Shown: one piece after another, positions 43,204 to 51,869 of the stretch
How positions within the stretch are numbered: the stretch's first letter is position 1
Layout of the letters: each line of letters opens with the position of its first letter
Origin: Pseudomonadota bacterium
GTDB lineage: Bacteria; Pseudomonadota; Gammaproteobacteria; Arenicellales; UBA868
Assembly (NCBI GenBank): GCA_018661145.1
Contig: JABJIU010000001.1
Coordinates: 3,787-67,786 of the forward strand
Direction: 5' to 3'
DNA length: 64,000 nt
The notes under the pieces: model-generated
Seen by the model: the letters and a program-made list of their open reading frames with translations, nothing else
What the model was told of the DNA's origin: nothing
Database searches by the model: none
Position numbers and translations under genes: made by a program

Positions 43204-45783
43204 TTGGAATCAACAAAAAATACCGCCTATATAGAACGATTTAAGGCTGCGTTATCTCCGGGAGCAATCGCGCTTATCTCGCTACTACTTCTTGGTTACG
43301 TGGGTCTGGGGGAGACCCTTAGATCGTACCCCGGTCTGCAACACGACCGATTGGTCGCGCAGGGCGAAGTCGTGCAAACAGAGATGAATACGTTTTTGCA
43401 GGCAGGCCTACCGCTTCGGCAGTTTGTGGGGTTTGAAACCTTAGCGGCTCCTCTACTAGATTCCGACTCGCTCTTGCAGAGTAATGTTGTCAGCGATCTA
43501 CGTGGGTCTATTCTATTTTCTGCTTCTGCGCCGGGTCGAGATCCTGTTTCGGCACTACGAGATCAGCCTTTGCCTATTGGGGAAACAAAAACTGGTTTAT
43601 CTCCTGCTTTCACGATTCAGGAGACGCCGCGAAACTATATCGCTGTCCTTCCCTTAGAAAACAAATTCGAAACAGTGGGTTTTCTCTCAATTACCCTGGA
43701 CAAAGTCTCAATTTTATCCGCCGTTAAAGAAAAATTTGGAATGGTGTTCGGTATCATGCTGGCGTTAGCGGCCGTCATTTTACTCGGAGCGTTCTTTCTG
43801 AACGGATTTCGGGCTTCCGTATCCGGACGCTGGCTTCAGCCGTTTTTCGCAGCGATATTCATAATCGCTGCGGGCGTTGTTACCACCGTGACGATACAGA
43901 TTTACTCCCAGGGTGTTCAGGCGAAGGCATCAGCCTTGGCAGATTCATTATCGACTCGAGTGGGTACCGTCCTTGATCTTGGACTCGATCTGGAAGACAT
44001 TAGCGGCGTTAATCAAGCATTGATTGATTACCATCAGCGTAACCCAGAGCTTGATTCAGTTGCGCTGACCTTTAACGGGGAGGTTGCTTACCATAGCAAT
44101 AAGGAATTAATTGGTGGACAGTGGTCGGAGCCCCAAAATTGCTTTGTTTACCAGCAAGCGTTAGTGCCCGAGGGCCAAAACTCTTCCAAAGATCAGGTCA
44201 GTTTAGTTCTGGCAGTGCCCAAAAGTGTCGTCTACTCGCGTGTTGCGAGAAACGTAAAAAACTTTGCTGTTCTTTTTCTCGCAACGGTGTTTCTAACGGC
44301 GCTGTTTTTCAAGTTAAGCGTTGTGCTAGAGGAGCGTAAAAGAAAGAAAGAGATGTCGGAAACTGCCACGGCAGTCACTGATGCCAGCGGCCTCGAGGCG
44401 CTGCGCGAGTTGGAGCACGATAGCGATAGCTCAAAAGCCTACCGGCTTGCGCTTTTGACGCCACTTTTCTTCGTTGCGGTTTTTCTAGAGGCGATGAACG
44501 CCTCCTTCTTGCCGCAGTTGATTCAGGAGGTTTCCGTCTTATCGGGGCTCGGAGCCGGGTTCACGGCGCAGGTTTTCATACTATTTTTTCTTGCTTTTGC
44601 GCTGACTCTTGTTCCAGCAGGTAAATTTGCAGAGATTCACGGCTCTCGTGGCCTTCTGCTCACTGGGAGCATCCTCACTGCTTCCTCTCAGATTTTGCTA
44701 ACGTTCATCGAGACTACTAGCGTTTGGGTTCAGGCATATTTCGGAGCCGGCGCTATCGAGATTCTATGTTTGGCCAGAGTAGTCTCTGGAATAGGCCAGG
44801 GTTTTCTACTTATCGGTACACAGGCGTTCATTTTAGAGAATACACCAGAAAGTCGTCGCACCCAGGGCAACAACATCATCGTTTACGGATATAACGGTGG
44901 CATTATTTCCGGCGCCGCGATTGGCGCTTTGCTTGCTGTCTACCTGGGATATGCGGGCGTGTTCCTGGTTGCGGGAATAATTGGCTTTCTATGCGCAATC
45001 TATGTCTTTGTCCTGCTTCCATCGGGCCACTCGAGCAACAAAACCTCGGAACTTGAAGAGGGTAGCTCTGCTCAACGGGGAAGCTTGAAGCAATACTTCT
45101 CTGGATATCTCGATATATTTAAAATTTTCGGAGATCTCAAGTTCCTGAATACAATAATCGCGGTTGGCATTCCCACTAAGGCGATTCTGACAGGGGTTAC
45201 TATCTTTGCGATTCCTCTCATACTTTCGGCGCTCGATTATGCGCCGGATGATATCGGTCAGATCATAATGATCTATGGCCTAGGGGTAGTGCTTGCCTCT
45301 CACTTTATTTCGAAGCACGTTGACAGAACTGGCTCGAGCACTAACGTGCTCTTCGGGGGGGTGATTCTGAGCTCAATCGGATTGATGTTGATCGGAGTAA
45401 TGCTGGAAGCGCCGACGACCGTCAGCGAATTTCTCAACCTTGATCTAGAGCGCTTTTCCGGCTGGATTGAGGTAACAGCGTTAATTGTTGGAGTTGCGCT
45501 ATTGGGCGTGGCTCATGGGTTTATTAATGCCCCTGTGGTTACTCACGTAGCAGAAGCCAAGGTCGTTCAACAGATAGGACTTGCTCCCTCAACAGCAATT
45601 TATCGGTTTTTGGAGCGACTAGGTCATGTAGCGGGTCCATTAATTGTCGCGCAGTTTCTACTATGGTTCGGGATGCAGCCAAGTACGTTACTGTACCTTG
45701 CCCTAGTGGTCCTCATTCTGGGTCTCATTTTCCGGATAGTCTCTTTCTCGCATTCGTCCTCAGCAAGAGAACGCGCAGCTTAG
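43204..45783 (+). CDS. double periplasmic sensor domain fused to an MFS transporter
   Basis: An 859-residue protein, TTG start with AGAGGG upstream. Residues about 17-35 are a helix, about 36-175 a periplasmic sensor-like domain, then two helices (about 180-200 and 213-235), a second periplasmic domain (about 238-345), another helix (about 352-370), a charged cytoplasmic linker (EERKRKKEMSE...LEHDSDSSKAY), then about twelve helices from 415 to 850 of MFS type (KFAEIHGSRGLLLTG as the signature loop; ARVVSGIGQGFLLIGTQAFILENTPESRRTQG). The combination is unusual: a sensor front end on a carrier. The next gene encodes a periplasmic binding protein that could present ligand to it. Confidence 0.78.
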   Translation: MESTKNTAYIERFKAALSPGAIALISLLLLGYVGLGETLRSYPGLQHDRLVAQGEVVQTEMNTFLQAGLPLRQFVGFETLAAPLLDSDSLLQSNVVSDLRGSILFSASAPGRDPVSALRDQPLPIGETKTGLSPAFTIQETPRNYIAVLPLENKFETVGFLSITLDKVSILSAVKEKFGMVFGIMLALAAVILLGAFFLNGFRASVSGRWLQPFFAAIFIIAAGVVTTVTIQIYSQGVQAKASALADSLSTRVGTVLDLGLDLEDISGVNQALIDYHQRNPELDSVALTFNGEVAYHSNKELIGGQWSEPQNCFVYQQALVPEGQNSSKDQVSLVLAVPKSVVYSRVARNVKNFAVLFLATVFLTALFFKLSVVLEERKRKKEMSETATAVTDASGLEALRELEHDSDSSKAYRLALLTPLFFVAVFLEAMNASFLPQLIQEVSVLSGLGAGFTAQVFILFFLAFALTLVPAGKFAEIHGSRGLLLTGSILTASSQILLTFIETTSVWVQAYFGAGAIEILCLARVVSGIGQGFLLIGTQAFILENTPESRRTQGNNIIVYGYNGGIISGAAIGALLAVYLGYAGVFLVAGIIGFLCAIYVFVLLPSGHSSNKTSELEEGSSAQRGSLKQYFSGYLDIFKIFGDLKFLNTIIAVGIPTKAILTGVTIFAIPLILSALDYAPDDIGQIIMIYGLGVVLASHFISKHVDRTGSSTNVLFGGVILSSIGLMLIGVMLEAPTTVSEFLNLDLERFSGWIEVTALIVGVALLGVAHGFINAPVVTHVAEAKVVQQIGLAPSTAIYRFLERLGHVAGPLIVAQFLLWFGMQPSTLLYLALVVLILGLIFRIVSFSHSSSARERAA

Positions 45784-45857
45784 AGTCCGTAACATTGAGA
45801 AATGATGTGATAGCGATTAGCAAAAAGCTCTCATCCTCACTGAAAAAAGGAAATCGT

Positions 45858-47114
45858 ATGACGTTTTTTAATCCGCGCGGGAATCTTAGAACGGGAGCAA
45901 AGATTAATTTACTGCTCGCCTGTGTATTGAGTTTTGCACCTTTTAACTTAATCACAAGCACAGCTCTCGCAGATTCTGGGAGCGCTCGAGTTGCTATTTC
46001 ATCCTGGTTGGAGGTTGATTCCGACGTGACCCAAGCATGGGATGCGCGTGAGATTTCGTCCGATAGAGTCCGCTTCATCATGGCGGATGACGTCGAGTCC
46101 GCAGACAACTCGTCATCAAGAGCGGCTGACAAAAAAGTCCTCTTTATCTTCCCAAAGAAATCCTCAGCTTACAACACCGCTTTAAGCACAAGTCTCAGGG
46201 TGTTCGCTGATCGCGGATTATTTCCTGAGGTCGAGATTGTATTGATGGAAAAGGATGCCTCAAAGCGGCTGGAAGTGATTGCCGCCGCAGAAACGTCTAA
46301 CGTTGACCTTATCTTCGCAACTGGCTCTTCCTCTGCGAAGTTTGCCTATAAAAATTATTGGGGCGGTAAGATTCCGGTAGTCACGATATGCGCTAAGGAT
46401 CCGGTGATGTTGGGCCAGATGCCCGACTATGCTTCCGGAAGTGGTAGCAATATGGCATTTACCTCCCTAAATGTTCCCGTTGGCCTACAGGGCAAGTATT
46501 TAAAGGAACTAAAGCCCGGACTCAAGAACGTTGCTGTGCTTTTCGCGAACGAAAACAAGAGCGCTATTAAAACTCAGTATGAACCGCTGGTTAAATGGGG
46601 CGAAGAAAACGGAATTCAGATTCTGGGTGTAGGCGTGAGTAAGAAAGAAGCGGCGGTCGAATTATCAAAAATGGTGCCAGAGGCTGTTGCGCAGATGCGC
46701 TCTTCGGACCCGTCCTTGGAGGAGAGTATCTTCTGGATTACTGGGAGTACGTCCGTCTTTAAAGAAATAGCAACGATTAATGCCCATTCGAGCACTGTCC
46801 CAGTCTTGAGCGTGGTTCCGGATGTCGTGCAAGCCGGGAGCGATACTGCTGTTATGTCCATCGGTGTTGGTTTCGACAGCAACGCAAAGCTCGCCGCAAT
46901 TTACGGCGTAAATTTGCTTACGGGAAAAGTTAACGTAAGCGACCTCCCCGTTGGCCTCGTCGAGCCGCCGGATATAGCAATAAGCTTTCTGAAGTCACGA
47001 GATATTGGAATGAAAGTCCCGTTTTCTTTTGTAGAACGTGCTTCAACGATCTACGGAAACACGGGAGAGGTAGCTCGCAGCAAAGGGAAGAACGTCGTCG
47101 TAAGCGTAAATTAG
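45858..47114 (+). CDS. ABC-type periplasmic substrate-binding protein (COG2984/TrpX-like)
   Basis: A 418-residue secreted protein. A signal peptide (ACVLSFAPFNLITSTALADS) precedes a linker and a type I periplasmic-binding fold: VLFIFPKKSSAYNTALSTSLRVFAD, VDLIFATGSSSAKFA, IPVVTICAKDPVMLGQ, KYLKELKPGLKNVAVLFANENKS and PVLSVVPDVVQAGSDTAVMSIGVGFDSNAKLAAIYGVNLL. This is the ABC-sub-bind (COG2984) pattern. No permease or ATPase accompanies it, so it is more likely a ligand sensor for the flanking membrane proteins. The ATG at 45858 with AAGG is chosen; the longer frame runs into the previous gene. Confidence 0.8.
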   Translation: MTFFNPRGNLRTGAKINLLLACVLSFAPFNLITSTALADSGSARVAISSWLEVDSDVTQAWDAREISSDRVRFIMADDVESADNSSSRAADKKVLFIFPKKSSAYNTALSTSLRVFADRGLFPEVEIVLMEKDASKRLEVIAAAETSNVDLIFATGSSSAKFAYKNYWGGKIPVVTICAKDPVMLGQMPDYASGSGSNMAFTSLNVPVGLQGKYLKELKPGLKNVAVLFANENKSAIKTQYEPLVKWGEENGIQILGVGVSKKEAAVELSKMVPEAVAQMRSSDPSLEESIFWITGSTSVFKEIATINAHSSTVPVLSVVPDVVQAGSDTAVMSIGVGFDSNAKLAAIYGVNLLTGKVNVSDLPVGLVEPPDIAISFLKSRDIGMKVPFSFVERASTIYGNTGEVARSKGKNVVVSVN

Positions 47115-47176
47115 CATCAGTCGCCCCTTGATGGCTCAGCGTTGAAGCCCAGTCTTTCACATCACGGCATACTGTT

Positions 47177-49462
47177 TTGGCAAATATCTACCAACATAAC
47201 CCAGCAGAAGGTTCGCTAAAGCAGTCTGAAGGGGAGAGCGTCCCAAAAAAGAAAGCCACCAGACCAGGTTTCGGCCTGAGCTTCCAGAATCTGTTCCTGA
47301 TTTTTTCGCTCGTGACTATCCTGTCAACGGCACTCGTGATATTTGTTCCGTTTGATTCAACGGCGCGGGAAAATGTTGATTATCTGGCTCGGAAGATCAA
47401 CGCAGAGACATCCTTACGGGTCGTCTCGGAAGTCTCTAATTTGCTTGAATCTGCTGAGCTGGTGCAGGAATCAATTTACCAGATGTTCGTAGCATCCCCG
47501 AGGATGATGTCTAATGCAGTGCAGCGAGAACAAGTCTTTTTTTCAATCTTAAAAGCCAATCCGTCGTTCTCGTGGCTGAGTTTAGGACTCTCTGACGGAA
47601 ACTTCTTTGGTGTCCAACGGGCAGATCCTGTCAACTTTAGAGTGGTTGATAGCCGTCACTCCAAACGTGAGTTTGACCTGCGCAATACTCAGAAGTTTCT
47701 TTTTGTTGATGGTGAGTATGTGCCTGTCGGTCACAAATTGACGAAAAAAAATTATGATGCAAGAAAGAGGCCTTGGTACAAGCTTGCTTCTGCTGAGCCC
47801 GGCGCTACCGTGTGGACTAATCTCTACGTTTTTTCGACAAGCGGGAAACCAGGACTCAACACGGCGAAAGCGCTTCCAATTTCAGCGTCATCTGAATCGC
47901 CAGATGTAATTAGTATTGCTTTGGAGTTAGAAAGGCTTTCAACCTTTCTGGCAACGCTATTCAACCCGTCCGCCGATTCAGCAGCATTGCGCGAGGGTAC
48001 CGGCTTCATCATGACAGCGGACGGCATTATGGTTGCGTTTCCAGATCAGGCACAGGTGGTTATTGCTTCGGATAAGCCTGGGGGTAAGCTTAGGCCACGC
48101 CTCCTTAGTGAGACGACGAATCCTTACCTTAGCCTCGTTAGTGACGCTTTAGCGAGCGGAGAAGTTCCCACAGTAAATCTAGATCAACCATCCACGGCTC
48201 TGATTGCCGATCCACTCAATCCCGAAAAACTTTTTTATGTCACGTTGAGTGCTGAGACTCGACTCGGCTGGGTTGTTGGGACGATTATTCCGGCGAGTGT
48301 GTTTCTCTCGACCATCGAAAAGAACAACGAGGTACTGATCTTTCTACTTGGAATTATGGTCGTCGTTCTGTCGGTGCTTTCGATTATTGCAGCAAGAATT
48401 GTCTTTGTTAGACCGCTAAATAGGATGGTCGACCAAATGGGTGCGATTGAGCAATTTCGCTTGCACGATGTGGAGAAGGTCTCTAGCGCAGTATCCGAAA
48501 TAAAGTCTTTGTCTCGATCCATGGAGAAAATGAAAACTGGATTGGAGTCATTTGGTCGATATCTGCCCAGAGAATTGTTGCCAGAGCTCCTTAAAAAAGA
48601 TCAGATTGCGGCAATTGGAGCAGAGCGTCGCACCTTGACGGTATTGTTTTCGGATATTGCTAATTTCACGACGATATCTGAAAAGCTGGGATTTCGACTT
48701 GCAGAGCACCTTGCGGCCTATTTTGAATCAATGTCCGAGCGAATCTATCGCAACAATGGTGTAATCGATAAGTATATTGGTGACGCGATCATGGCGTTCT
48801 GGGGTGCCCCCATACCCAACGAAAACCACGCGACCGATGCATGTGCAGCTGCGGTAAGTTGCCGAGACGCGCTCGCAGAGCAAAGCCAGTCGGCGAAAAC
48901 TGACGATGTAGTGTTCTCCGCACGATTTGGAATTAGTACCGGGCGTATGCTCGTCGGAAATTTCGGTTCGAACAATCGGCTGTCTTACACGGTAATTGGG
49001 GACCCGGTAAATCTCGCGGCGCGGCTGGAAGGCCTTAACAAAGAGTTCGGAACCTCGATTCTGATTGGTCCAACAACGTATCAATTCGCACGATACGAAA
49101 TTATCGTACGACGCTTAGATCAAGTAATAGTCAAGGGTAAAACAGAAGCAGTCGATGTTTATGAATTGCTCGAAATGCATGATGGATGGGGGCCTCCAGT
49201 TATCCCAGAATGGGTTCAGATTTACGAAGAAGGCCTGAAGGCATATCTCGTTAGAGATCTCTCAAGTGCAATTGAGTATTTCACTAAAGCGAATGCTCTT
49301 CGGCCAGGCGGTGATTATGCGTCTGGAGTAATGATTGAAAGATGTCAGGGAATCACACGGGAACTTGCGGGCGAAAAACTAATTTCGGCAGAAACGATCA
49401 ATAGCTCGCCAAATAAAGAAGATAAGCCCGCGCGCCTAGAACGACCTAAGCCCACTGATTAA
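47177..49462 (+). CDS. membrane adenylate/guanylate cyclase with Cache-like sensor and HAMP
   Basis: A 761-residue class III cyclase, TTG start. Order: cytoplasmic N-tail, helix (about 38-58), a large periplasmic Cache-like domain (about 60-380; RPWYKLASAEPGATVWTNLY is the dCache signature), helix (about 384-408), HAMP, and a coiled segment ending GRYLPRELLPELLKKDQIA. The cyclase domain (about 480-665) has the metal Asp in LFSDIANFT and GDAIMAFWGAP, and the transition-state region GNFGSNNRLSYTVIGDPVNLAARLEG. A C-terminal helical/TPR-like tail follows. It makes cAMP or cGMP in response to a periplasmic ligand, plausibly supplying the CRP-type site seen before hcp. Confidence 0.88.
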   Translation: MANIYQHNPAEGSLKQSEGESVPKKKATRPGFGLSFQNLFLIFSLVTILSTALVIFVPFDSTARENVDYLARKINAETSLRVVSEVSNLLESAELVQESIYQMFVASPRMMSNAVQREQVFFSILKANPSFSWLSLGLSDGNFFGVQRADPVNFRVVDSRHSKREFDLRNTQKFLFVDGEYVPVGHKLTKKNYDARKRPWYKLASAEPGATVWTNLYVFSTSGKPGLNTAKALPISASSESPDVISIALELERLSTFLATLFNPSADSAALREGTGFIMTADGIMVAFPDQAQVVIASDKPGGKLRPRLLSETTNPYLSLVSDALASGEVPTVNLDQPSTALIADPLNPEKLFYVTLSAETRLGWVVGTIIPASVFLSTIEKNNEVLIFLLGIMVVVLSVLSIIAARIVFVRPLNRMVDQMGAIEQFRLHDVEKVSSAVSEIKSLSRSMEKMKTGLESFGRYLPRELLPELLKKDQIAAIGAERRTLTVLFSDIANFTTISEKLGFRLAEHLAAYFESMSERIYRNNGVIDKYIGDAIMAFWGAPIPNENHATDACAAAVSCRDALAEQSQSAKTDDVVFSARFGISTGRMLVGNFGSNNRLSYTVIGDPVNLAARLEGLNKEFGTSILIGPTTYQFARYEIIVRRLDQVIVKGKTEAVDVYELLEMHDGWGPPVIPEWVQIYEEGLKAYLVRDLSSAIEYFTKANALRPGGDYASGVMIERCQGITRELAGEKLISAETINSSPNKEDKPARLERPKPTD

Positions 49463-49580
49463 ATAAGTGAAGGATGTGTAGCCGTCCTATAAGAAGATAT
49501 TTCCTGATAGCAGGCGAGGGATACAGCTTTTGAGCAGTTTATAGAATCGAAAAAGAATAATCTGGAACACTAGGAAAGGG

Positions 49581-51008
49581 GTGAGACAAAGAACGATGAC
49601 TACACAATCAGCCGAAGAAAATCTAAGCCAAAGGGCAACACGTCCGAAAATGGGATGGAGCATTTTGCGTATGGTTGTGCTCTCGATCATTGTGGGGATT
49701 CTTGCAGCGGGTCTTGCCAAGCTATTGCTGATGGCTATCGGCCTGACTGAGACCTACCTTCACGATGGAGCATTATTCAACGTCGATGGCACGCCATTAA
49801 TGGATCTTGCAAAAGAGCAAGGGATTGAAAATGCGACTCTGCGACCTTTTAACGTGATTGTCATGGTCGTTTTTGGGTTAATCGTAGGGTGTATGACTTA
49901 TTACTTGATGCCAAACAGAGCGAACAGAGGGTTGTCTCATGTAATTGAAGATGTCCACTTCAACAAGGGTACCACCGGTGTTAAAGAAGGCCTCACTGTC
50001 GGTGCGATCAGTGCGGTTTCTATCGGGGCAGGCGCCTCTGTAGGCCGGTTCGGCCCGGCTGTCCATCTTGGAGCGGCGGCTGCATCGGGGTTAGGGGCTG
50101 TGCTTAAGCTAGATGATCAGGAGCGACTGACTCTGAGTTGTGCAGGCATGGCGGCCGCAATCTCTGCCTCCTTTTTATCTCCCCTGGCAGCGGTAATCTT
50201 TGTGCAAGAGGTCGTTTTGCGGCAGTGGCGCTTATATCAGTTCATACCGATCGCCGCGGCGGCGGTAGCGGCTTCGGAGACCGCGGCGCTCTTGGATGTT
50301 CATTTCATCATCCCAAGTGAAATCATTCCAGACTTCGTGAACCCATATGAGTTTATCTTTTTTGGAATTATCGGACTGCTCTGCGGTGGATTGGCGATCG
50401 CATTTAATCGCGCCTTACCGGCCGCGGTTGCACTGGTTGGCAAGCATGTGAAGATAGACAACCGTTTAAAGCCGGCGTTGGGCGGTTTAGTGCTAGCCGG
50501 GATCGGATTCTACTTTCCCTCAGTGCTGGGCCTAGGCGGTTATGAGACTCAGCTCGCGGTCGCTGGCGGAATCGCTCTCAAGCTATGCTTGATTCTGTTA
50601 GCTCTGAAATTTGTAGCGACTATCGCGAGCTTTGCGTTCGGATTCAATGGAGGAGTATTCGGCCCCAGCCTCTTTATGGGAGCGATGCTTGGCTTAGCTG
50701 TTGGGTTGATGGTCGAGGGTGCCGGAGTTGAGATCGCAAGCCTGTCCTTGTATGCACTGGCGGGCATGGGTGCTATGGTGGCGGGAGTAGTTGGAGCAGT
50801 CATGTCAGCGATCATCATGATGATCGAAATGACAGGCCGCTTGACCACCTCTTTGCCGCTGCTTTTCTCGGTTACATGTGTGTACGTGGTAATTTATCTG
50901 ACCGGACAAAGCTCGTTACTTGTGAACCAGTTGAAAGGGAGAGGTAAAAATCCCTGGGAAGAGATTCGAGCCTCCGACAAGAAGTACACGGGTGTGAAGG
51001 AATCCTAG
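49581..51008 (+). CDS. ClC-family chloride channel/transporter with substituted gating Glu
   Basis: A 475-residue membrane protein with the ClC fold. The pore motif is GAGASVGRFGPAVHLGA, where nearly all relatives have G-R-E-G-P: the gating glutamate is Phe157. The GFNGGVFGPSLFMGA segment and C-terminal VAGVVGAVMSAIIMMIEMTG (helices N-O) are conserved. The selectivity G-S-G-I-P motif is not recognisable (NRGLSHVIEDVHF at its place). GTG at 49581 follows AGGA; ATG 49596 is the alternative. No cytoplasmic CBS domains. It lies between the cyclase gene and the T6SS. Confidence 0.85.
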   Translation: MRQRTMTTQSAEENLSQRATRPKMGWSILRMVVLSIIVGILAAGLAKLLLMAIGLTETYLHDGALFNVDGTPLMDLAKEQGIENATLRPFNVIVMVVFGLIVGCMTYYLMPNRANRGLSHVIEDVHFNKGTTGVKEGLTVGAISAVSIGAGASVGRFGPAVHLGAAAASGLGAVLKLDDQERLTLSCAGMAAAISASFLSPLAAVIFVQEVVLRQWRLYQFIPIAAAAVAASETAALLDVHFIIPSEIIPDFVNPYEFIFFGIIGLLCGGLAIAFNRALPAAVALVGKHVKIDNRLKPALGGLVLAGIGFYFPSVLGLGGYETQLAVAGGIALKLCLILLALKFVATIASFAFGFNGGVFGPSLFMGAMLGLAVGLMVEGAGVEIASLSLYALAGMGAMVAGVVGAVMSAIIMMIEMTGRLTTSLPLLFSVTCVYVVIYLTGQSSLLVNQLKGRGKNPWEEIRASDKKYTGVKES

Positions 51009-51393
51009 TAACCTATTCAAGTTCCGCCAGTAAGCGGGGTTATGCGGCACTATGGACAACGCACTAAATATGTGCATAGTAGATATCGTTACTCGTTTAA
51101 AGATCTACCAGAAGTTCTGGAGCCTTGATGACATTTTGGAGACTTAGAGATTTTATGGCCGTCGAGGGGGTTAGTTGCTCGGTCTACTTACTCCAAATGA
51201 CAAGAGGCCGGAGAGTCGTCAAGACTCTTGTGCTTGACAAATTGGCGTATGGTGTAAAAATTAGGTCGTCGATAGGCGATGCTAGATCGCATGAGAGAAA
51301 TATCTAGAGCCTAATCCCAGATTGGATTTTTTCGGCATTAGGGCAGTTCGCCCAGTGCCGTGGAACTTTTTATTTACAACAGGAGATAAACAG
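51009..51393. other. regulatory gap before the T6SS operon
   Basis: About 385 bp. A candidate promoter is TTGACA (51234-51239) with AAAATT 17 bp downstream, about 135 bp before tssB; the -10 is poor. A 60-codon frame (51125-51307) with a weak ribosome site is present but unsupported. A small GGGC/GCCC hairpin lies at about 51350. The tssB ribosome site is AGGAG at 51381. Confidence 0.45.
51234..51262 (+). promoter_or_regulatory. weak candidate promoter for tssB
   Basis: A perfect TTGACA -35 box (51234-51239), 17-bp spacing, then AAAATT. Orientation and position fit tssBC transcription; the -10 matches poorly. Confidence 0.3.
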
Positions 51394-51834
51394 ATGGCAA
51401 AAGGTTTGGACAGCGCGGTAGCGCCTAAGGAGCGGATCAATATCGTCTATCAGCCAGCTACAGGTGGCCGTAAAGAGCAGATTGAATTACCGCTAAAGGT
51501 GATGGTCCTCGGAGACTTTCATGGCCGAAAAGATTCTCGTCTTTCGGACCGAAGTGCGTCTGAAGTAACTTCGCCATCCGTCGACAGTGTGATGGCATCT
51601 ATGGATGTTGCAACCGAATACTCAGTCCCTAATACCCTTACTGGAAAAGGTGAGGTAAAAGTCAGTCTCGAGTTCAATAGTATGAAAGACTTGAGTCCGT
51701 CTGCGGTAATCGATCAAATCCCGGAACTCAAAAAGATGCTGGGGCTACGTGATGCACTAAAAGCTCTACGCGCTCCGATAGGCAACTCCTCGGACTTCAG
51801 AAAGCTAATCGACGAGAAAGTCTCTAGCAAATAG
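51394..51834 (+). CDS. tssB: T6SS contractile sheath small subunit TssB
   Basis: A 146-residue TssB/VipA. Signatures: ERINIVYQPATGGRKEQIELPLKVMVLGDFHGRKD, then VSLEFNSMKDLSPSAVIDQIPELKKMLGLRDALKALRAPIGN with the F-x-S-M-x-D-F/L-x-P stretch. It is shorter than the common 165 residues. The ATG at 51394 follows AGGAG; an earlier in-frame TTG would add 24 unrelated residues. It forms the sheath with TssC, 35 bp downstream. Confidence 0.95.
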   Translation: MAKGLDSAVAPKERINIVYQPATGGRKEQIELPLKVMVLGDFHGRKDSRLSDRSASEVTSPSVDSVMASMDVATEYSVPNTLTGKGEVKVSLEFNSMKDLSPSAVIDQIPELKKMLGLRDALKALRAPIGNSSDFRKLIDEKVSSK

Positions 51835-51869
51835 TCAACTAAGAAAACAGATTCAATAGGATTTTTATT

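Noticed and set aside
51125..51307. 60-codon frame before tssB
   Set aside because: Weak ribosome site only; overlaps the candidate tssB promoter; no recognisable product.
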